A DNA stretch of 64,000 nucleotides from Pseudazoarcus sp963975885 (GTDB taxonomy: Bacteria; Pseudomonadota; Gammaproteobacteria; Burkholderiales; Rhodocyclaceae): contig CAXBIS010000015.1 of assembly GCA_963975885.1 (NCBI GenBank), forward strand, positions 1 to 64,000. Reading direction: 5' to 3'. The notes beneath the pieces were generated by a model. That model worked only from the letters and a program-made list of their open reading frames with translations, had not been told where the DNA came from and ran no database searches. A program made the position numbers and the translations under genes. Below are positions 54,628 through 64,000 of the stretch, one piece after another (position 1 is the stretch's first letter; each line of letters opens with the position of its first letter).

Positions 54628-56091
54628 TCAGCGGGGCAGCAGGCTCTCCCCCATGATGTACTCATCGACGGCGCGGGCGGCTTGACGCCCTTCCCTGATT
54701 GCCCAAACGACGAGGCTCTGGCCGCGGCGCACGTCGCCGGCGGCGAAGACCTTGTCGACGTTGGTCTTGTAGCAGCCCTCGCCGTCGGTCGTTGCCTTGG
54801 CATTGGCGCGGCCGTCCTTCTCCACGCCGAAGGCGTCGAGCAGGCCACCGACCGGATGGGTGAAGCCCATCGCGAACAGCACCAGATCGGCCTTGAGTTC
54901 GAACTCCGAACCCGGCACCTCGACCATGCGGCCGTCCTTCCACTCGACGCGGCAGGCACGCAGGGTGGTGACCTTGCCGTTTTCGCCGACGAATTCCTTG
55001 GTGGCGACGGCGAAGTCGCGTTCGCAGCCTTCCTCGTGCGAAGACGAGGTGCGCAGCTTGACCGGCCAGTACGGCCAGGTCATGAGCTTGTCTTCCTCTT
55101 CGGGCGGCATCGGCATCAGCTCGAACTGCGTCACCGAGGCAGCGCCGTGGCGATTGGACGTGCCCACACAGTCGGAGCCGGTGTCGCCGCCGCCGATGAC
55201 GACGACATGCTTTCCGGTGGCGGAGATCGGGTTGGCCGGACCGCCGGCCACCTCCCGGTTCTGCGGCACCAGGAACTCCATCGCGAAATGCACGCCATCG
55301 AGCTCGCGTCCGGGAACCGGCAGGTCGCGCGGCACTTCCGAGCCACCGGCGAGGATCACCGCGTCGAAATCCTTCTTCAATTGCTCGGCGCTGACCATCT
55401 CCCTGGCGTCGTTGGCGATGCCTGCAGGCATGTCGTCATGCCCGACGACGACGCCGGCGCGGAAGCTCACGCCTTCGGCCTCCATTTGTTCGACGCGGCG
55501 GTCGATCAGCGTCTTTTCCATCTTGAAGTCGGGGATGCCATAGCGCAGCAGGCCACCGATGGCATCGTTCTTCTCGAACACGGTGACATCGTAGCCTTCG
55601 CGCGCGAGTTGCTGCGCGGCAGCCAGACCCGCAGGGCCGGAACCGACCACGGCGACCTTCTTGCCGTTCTTCGCCGCCGGCGGCTCGGGCTTGACCCAGC
55701 CTTCTTCCCAGGCCTTGTCGATGATGGCGTGCTCGATCGACTTGATGCCCACCGCATCGTCGTTGATGTTGAGCGTGCACGCCGCCTCGCACGGCGCCGG
55801 GCAGATTCGGCCGGTGAACTCGGGAAAGTTGTTCGTCGAGTGCAGCACGCGGATGGCCTCGAACCACTGGTTGCGGTACACGAGGTCGTTGAAGTCCGGA
55901 ATGATGTTGTTGACCGGACAGCCGCTGTTGCAGAAAGGAATGCCACAGTCCATGCAGCGCGCACCCTGGATCGCGGTCTGCTCGTCGGTCAGACGCAGCA
56001 CGAACTCGCGATACTTCTTCACGCGCTCGGGTACGGGCTCGTAGGCCTCGGACAGACGCTCGTACTCAAGAAATCCGGTTGGCTTTCCCAT
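54628..56091 (-). CDS. gltD: Glutamate synthase (NADPH), small subunit
   Basis: A 487-aa flavin- and Fe-S-containing subunit that takes electrons from NADPH. Fe-S cysteines are C46, C49, C54, C58 (GARCMDCGIPFCNSGCP) and the CPAPCEAAC group. FAD- and NADPH-binding loops are VAVVGSGPAGLAAAQ and VVVIGGGDTGSDCVG. It starts three bases after gltB and pairs with it to make glutamate from glutamine and 2-oxoglutarate. Confidence 0.97.
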   Translation of the reverse strand: MGKPTGFLEYERLSEAYEPVPERVKKYREFVLRLTDEQTAIQGARCMDCGIPFCNSGCPVNNIIPDFNDLVYRNQWFEAIRVLHSTNNFPEFTGRICPAPCEAACTLNINDDAVGIKSIEHAIIDKAWEEGWVKPEPPAAKNGKKVAVVGSGPAGLAAAQQLAREGYDVTVFEKNDAIGGLLRYGIPDFKMEKTLIDRRVEQMEAEGVSFRAGVVVGHDDMPAGIANDAREMVSAEQLKKDFDAVILAGGSEVPRDLPVPGRELDGVHFAMEFLVPQNREVAGGPANPISATGKHVVVIGGGDTGSDCVGTSNRHGAASVTQFELMPMPPEEEDKLMTWPYWPVKLRTSSSHEEGCERDFAVATKEFVGENGKVTTLRACRVEWKDGRMVEVPGSEFELKADLVLFAMGFTHPVGGLLDAFGVEKDGRANAKATTDGEGCYKTNVDKVFAAGDVRRGQSLVVWAIREGRQAARAVDEYIMGESLLPR

Positions 56092-56094
56092 TTG

Positions 56095-60768
<4,674 letters not shown>

Positions 60769-61033
60769 CACGCGATTCCTCAAAACGTCTGTTTCACCGG
60801 CGCAGTCGGAATCGGGCGAAAGGCGGTCAATGCCGCGCGTGAATCACCGCAGGAAACCGGAAGGCGCACAAAAACGGCCGGTGTTTTCGCGCTTGTCCGA
60901 AACCGATCCGGAGCGCTGACACGGGCCTCTTGGTACTTTTGGCGGGTTTGCGACTATACCGCCATCGTCCGGCCGATTCAAGGCCCATGGCGCTTTGCCC
61001 GAGCACCCCGACTCGCGCCAAGTGCATGACGAA

Positions 61034-62158
61034 TCAATGAATTTCGCCGACTGCGAAGAGGCGTCGGTGCTCGCGGATGGCGTAGCGGTCGGTCATGCCG
61101 GCAATGTAGTCAGCGATCGCACGCGGCGTATCGTCGCGCGCGCGGTGCTGATACTGCGGGGGCAAGAGGCGGGGATCGGCCATGAAGGCCGAGAACAGAT
61201 CGTCGAGGATGCGCCGCGCCTTGTTGGTCATGCGCAGCACCTGGTAATGCCAGTACAGGTTCTCGCGCAGAAAGCGCTTGAGTTCCTGCAGCGCGGCAGC
61301 CATCTGCGGCGAATAGGCCACGAGACGGCCGGCGCGGCGCACGTCGTCGAGACTGGTCACTCCCGCGGCGGCGACGTTGGCACGCGTGGTCTCGATGAGA
61401 TCAATCACGGTGTCGTTGATCATGCGCCGGATCGTCTCGTGGATCAGGCGACGCCCCTCCAGCCCCGGCCATTCGGCTTCGACGCGGCGGCGACGCTCGG
61501 CGAAGAGCGCGATGTCGTCGAGTTGTTCGAGCGTGATCAGCCCCGAGCGCAGCCCGTCGTCGACGTCGTGGTTGTTGTAGGCGATTTCGTCTGCGAGGTT
61601 GGCCAGCTGTCCTTCGAGCGAGGGCTGCGTGCCTTCGAGAAATCGGCGACCGACATCGCCGAGGTGCTCGGCGTTGGGTCGCGAGCAGTGCTTGAGGATA
61701 CCCTCGCGTGTCTCGAACATCAGGTTGAGCCCCTGGAAGGCGGCGTAGCGCTCTTCCAGTTCATCGACGGTGCGCAAGGACTGCAGATTGTGCTCGAACC
61801 CCCCGTAGGGCTTCATGCATTCGTTGAGCGCATCCTGCCCGGCATGGCCGAAGGGCGTGTGACCCAGATCGTGGGCGAGTGCGATGGCCTCGGCCAGATC
61901 CTCGTTGAGATCGAGCGCGCGCGCGATGTTTCGCGTGATCTGCGCCACCTCGAGGCTGTGCGTGAGGCGCGTGCGGAACAGGTCGCCCTCGTGGTTCACG
62001 AAGACCTGGGTCTTGTACTCGAGCCGACGGAAGGCGGTGGAATGGATGATGCGGTCGCGGTCGCGCTGGAATTCGCTGCGCTCGTTTGGCCCCGGCTCGG
62101 CGTGGCGACGGCCGGCCGAATTCCCCTCGCTCACCGCCCAGGCCGCCAGGTCCCTCAT
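61034..62158 (-). CDS. dgt: dGTPase-like deoxynucleotide triphosphohydrolase
   Basis: A 374-aa HD-domain enzyme. H67 (RTRLTHSLEV) and HD at 96-97 (ALAHDLGHTPFGHAG) are the metal ligands, and FRRLEYKTQVF and the LEGQLANLADEIAYNNHD segment complete the active site. It hydrolyses dGTP or other dNTPs to nucleoside and tripolyphosphate. Its start overlaps the aroB stop (ATGA). The 265 bp between it and gltB hold no gene and probably the gltB promoter. Confidence 0.94.
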   Translation of the reverse strand: MRDLAAWAVSEGNSAGRRHAEPGPNERSEFQRDRDRIIHSTAFRRLEYKTQVFVNHEGDLFRTRLTHSLEVAQITRNIARALDLNEDLAEAIALAHDLGHTPFGHAGQDALNECMKPYGGFEHNLQSLRTVDELEERYAAFQGLNLMFETREGILKHCSRPNAEHLGDVGRRFLEGTQPSLEGQLANLADEIAYNNHDVDDGLRSGLITLEQLDDIALFAERRRRVEAEWPGLEGRRLIHETIRRMINDTVIDLIETTRANVAAAGVTSLDDVRRAGRLVAYSPQMAAALQELKRFLRENLYWHYQVLRMTNKARRILDDLFSAFMADPRLLPPQYQHRARDDTPRAIADYIAGMTDRYAIREHRRLFAVGEIH

Positions 62159-63237
62159 ACGCAGCAGGTCTCGATCGCAGCGCGGATGTCGGCCACCGGC
62201 GCGTCACCACGGATGGTCGCGCGCCCGATGGCTTCGAGCAGGATCAGTCGCAGCTGACCGCCCTCGACCTTCTTGTCGCTGGCCATCAGGTCGAGGTAAC
62301 GCTCCGTCGCCAGATCCGGCCCGCGAACCGGCAGGCGAGCCCGCTCGAACAGCTCGGCGATGCGCGTCACGTCCGCGCCGCCGATCATCCCCATGCGCGC
62401 CGACAGCGTCGCCGCCATGATGGTGCCGGCGGCCACGCCCTCGCCGTGCAGCCATTGGCCGTAGCCCATGCCGGCCTCGATGGCGTGACCGAAGGTGTGG
62501 CCGAGGTTGAGCAGTGCGCGCACGCCCTGTTCGGTCTCGTCGAGCGCGACGATCTCGGCCTTGTTGGCGCAGGATCGTTCGATCGCATGCGCCATGGCCT
62601 CCGGCTCGCGCGCAAGCAGCCGCTCGATATTGGCTTCGAGCCACTCGAACAATTCGAAGTCACGGATCAGGCCGTACTTGATGACTTCGGCCAATCCGGC
62701 CGAGAGTTCGCGGTCGGCCAGCGTGTTCAGCGTAGCCAGATCGGCGAGCACCAGGCGCGGCTGGTAGAAGGCGCCGATCATGTTCTTGCCCAGCGGATGG
62801 TTGATCGCGGTCTTGCCACCGACCGAGGAATCGACCTGCGCGAGCAGGGTGGTCGGAATCTGGATGAAGGGCATGCCGCGCTGGTAGGTCGCCGCGGCGA
62901 ATCCGCCCATGTCGCCGATGACGCCACCGCCGAGCGCGATCAGCGTGGTCGAGCGCTCGCAGCGGGTTTCGAGCAGCGCGTCGAAGATCAGGTTGAGCGT
63001 CGCCCAATCCTTGTGCGCCTCGCCATCGGGCAGCACGACGTGGTCGACGCGCACGCCGACGCTTGCGAGCGTGGCGCGCAGTCGATCGAGATACAGCGGC
63101 GCGACGACATCGTTGGTAACGACGAAAGCGCGCTGCGTCTTCAGATGCGGCGTGATCAGACTCGCGTCGTCGAGCAGGCCACGGCCGATGTGGATGGGGT
63201 AGGCCCGGTCACCCAGGGCGACATTCAGTGTGCGCAT
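62155..63237 (-). CDS. aroB: 3-dehydroquinate synthase
   Basis: A 360-aa second enzyme of the shikimate pathway. The NAD-binding IALGGGVIGDMGGFAAATYQ, the PTTLLAQVDSSVGGKTAIN active-site region, EVIKYGLI and the zinc-binding NLGHTFGHAIE are all present. The ATG at 63237 lies inside the 3' end of aroK (29-bp overlap), a tight operon arrangement. Confidence 0.97.
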   Translation of the reverse strand: MRTLNVALGDRAYPIHIGRGLLDDASLITPHLKTQRAFVVTNDVVAPLYLDRLRATLASVGVRVDHVVLPDGEAHKDWATLNLIFDALLETRCERSTTLIALGGGVIGDMGGFAAATYQRGMPFIQIPTTLLAQVDSSVGGKTAINHPLGKNMIGAFYQPRLVLADLATLNTLADRELSAGLAEVIKYGLIRDFELFEWLEANIERLLAREPEAMAHAIERSCANKAEIVALDETEQGVRALLNLGHTFGHAIEAGMGYGQWLHGEGVAAGTIMAATLSARMGMIGGADVTRIAELFERARLPVRGPDLATERYLDLMASDKKVEGGQLRLILLEAIGRATIRGDAPVADIRAAIETCCV

Positions 63238-63772
63238 TTCGCTTCTGCCGGAATTTCTCGATCGCCGCCTCGAGCTGGCGCACCATCCCCGACGGACTGC
63301 CACGATTGCCATCGACGACGATATCGGCGACCTCGCGGTACAGCGGGTCGCGCTGTCGATACAGGGATTCGATGCGCTCGCGCGGGTTGGGCACCTGCAG
63401 CAGGGGTCGGCTGCGGTCGTGGCGGGTGCGTTCCCACAGTACGCGCGGCGGCACGTTCAGATAGACGACGATACCACGCGCGCCGAGCAGCGCGCGGTTG
63501 TCCGGATTGAGCACCACGCCACCGCCGGTGCCGAGCACGATGTCGGAGCGTGCGGCCAGTTCCTCGACGAGCTGCGACTCGCGCTTGCGAAAGCCCGCCT
63601 CGCCCTCGATCTCGAAGATGGTCGCGATCTTGACGCCGGTACGCGCCTCCAGCTCGTGGTCGCAGTCGATGAACTCGAGTCCGTGACGCCGGGCGTATTC
63701 ACGTCCGACCGTACTCTTGCCCGCCCCCATCATCCCCACCAGCACGATGGGTCCGTCATTCGCTTGCACCAC
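63209..63772 (-). CDS. aroK: Shikimate kinase
   Basis: A 187-aa kinase phosphorylating shikimate. The P-loop is GMMGAGKS (13-20), the substrate-binding DCDHELEARTG follows, then FRKRESQ and the GTGGGVVLNPDNR loop, with the lid RHDRSRPLL. The start is GTG at 63772; a second GTG follows directly. It sits between pilQ and aroB, the usual order. Confidence 0.96.
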   Translation of the reverse strand: MVQANDGPIVLVGMMGAGKSTVGREYARRHGLEFIDCDHELEARTGVKIATIFEIEGEAGFRKRESQLVEELAARSDIVLGTGGGVVLNPDNRALLGARGIVVYLNVPPRVLWERTRHDRSRPLLQVPNPRERIESLYRQRDPLYREVADIVVDGNRGSPSGMVRQLEAAIEKFRQKRNAHTECRPG

Positions 63773-63813
63773 GACGCCGATCCGTCAAACCCGGAAGGGT
63801 GTCTTATACCGCA

Positions 63814-64000
63814 TCAGCGCAGGGTCAGTGAATCCGAGACGATGCGGGGGGTGAGAAAGACCAGGAGCTCTGTGCGCGTCGAAACCCGTTCATTCGTCCG
63901 GAACAATGCGCCTAGAACGGGGATTTCGCCTAACAACGGCACCCTACTGATGTTCGTTGTATCTTCCTCTTCATAGATCCCGCCAATCACAACCGTTCCG
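63814..64000 (-). CDS. pilQ: Type IV pilus secretin PilQ, C-terminal end (5' part outside window)
   Basis: Partial gene: 62 codons ending at 63814. The reading GTVVIGGIYEEEDTTNISRV, then PLLGEIPVLGALFRT and ELLVFLTPRIV, is the conserved C-terminus of the PilQ/GspD secretin ring. pilQ-aroK-aroB order supports it. It forms the outer-membrane channel for type IV pili. Confidence 0.94.
   Translation of the reverse strand, partial: GTVVIGGIYEEEDTTNISRVPLLGEIPVLGALFRTNERVSTRTELLVFLTPRIVSDSLTLR

Overview
This is about 64 kb of a GC-rich chromosome, most likely from a betaproteobacterium of the Rhodocyclales (Thauera/Azoarcus/Zoogloea-like). The main evidence is gene order: pilQ-aroK-aroB-dgt-gltBD, gmk-rpoZ-spoT, a kinase-phosphatase-rph-rdgB-hemW run, and recC-recB-recD beside ubiX. 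The species assignment is inference, because no 16S rRNA gene is present. Nearly all genes are housekeeping or metabolic. There is no prophage, complete IS element, CRISPR array or plasmid gene.

Layout: 1-2.2 kb holds a periplasmic metallo-beta-lactamase-fold hydrolase (cut by the left edge), a DUF393-like protein without its cysteines, and yaiI with a CWC-type cysteine-rich protein. 2.2-6.6 kb is the class I ribonucleotide reductase operon nrdA-nrdB, preceded by a cobalamin riboswitch. 6.7-10.7 kb is spoT, rpoZ, gmk, yicC. 10.8-15.2 kb is the protein kinase/PP2C pair, rph, rdgB, hemW. 15.2-24.7 kb has a repeat-filled spacer, sppA, trmB, thiG, thiS, tRNA-Gly(CCC), an exported methyltransferase, an MFS transporter, a flavin reductase, mutY, a Lon-N-domain protein and ubiX. 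24.8-33.8 kb is recD-recB-recC, joined by ATGA overlaps.

33.8-36.3 kb is the unusual part. It looks like a small array of integron gene cassettes without an integrase (a CALIN-type array) on the minus strand. Two attC-like sites are visible. One resembles the attC of aadA-type cassettes; the other carries the stop codon of its cassette gene inside its first core site. The cassettes carry a DUF4238 protein, an unknown 172-aa protein, and a YefM/YoeB-type toxin-antitoxin pair whose toxin has lost its N-terminal part beside a dispersed palindromic repeat. A diverged copy of the recC 5' end lies beyond upp-uraA, so the block from 33.8 to 38.4 kb is bracketed by two recC starts.

36.4-45.3 kb has upp, uraA, the recC fragment, a DUF4394 protein, an LpxR-like outer-membrane protein, a cold-shock/DUF1294 membrane protein, a MATE transporter, a MOSC protein, an NlpE/META lipoprotein-like protein and a DCC-type thiol oxidoreductase. 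45.3-52.5 kb is a probable catabolic/uptake unit: a polysaccharide-deacetylase-family protein, an NTF2-like protein, an SDR dehydrogenase, and a branched-chain-amino-acid-type ABC transporter in which permease and ATPase are fused. 53.1-54.6 kb encodes a DUF3429 membrane protein and an FAD oxidoreductase. 54.6-64 kb is gltD, gltB, dgt, aroB, aroK and the 3' end of pilQ.

A palindromic repeat family (GTAGGGCGCAAT...CCCTAC, about 75-110 bp) occurs at least five times in spacers. It supplies the stop codon of mutY and of the YefM-type antitoxin.
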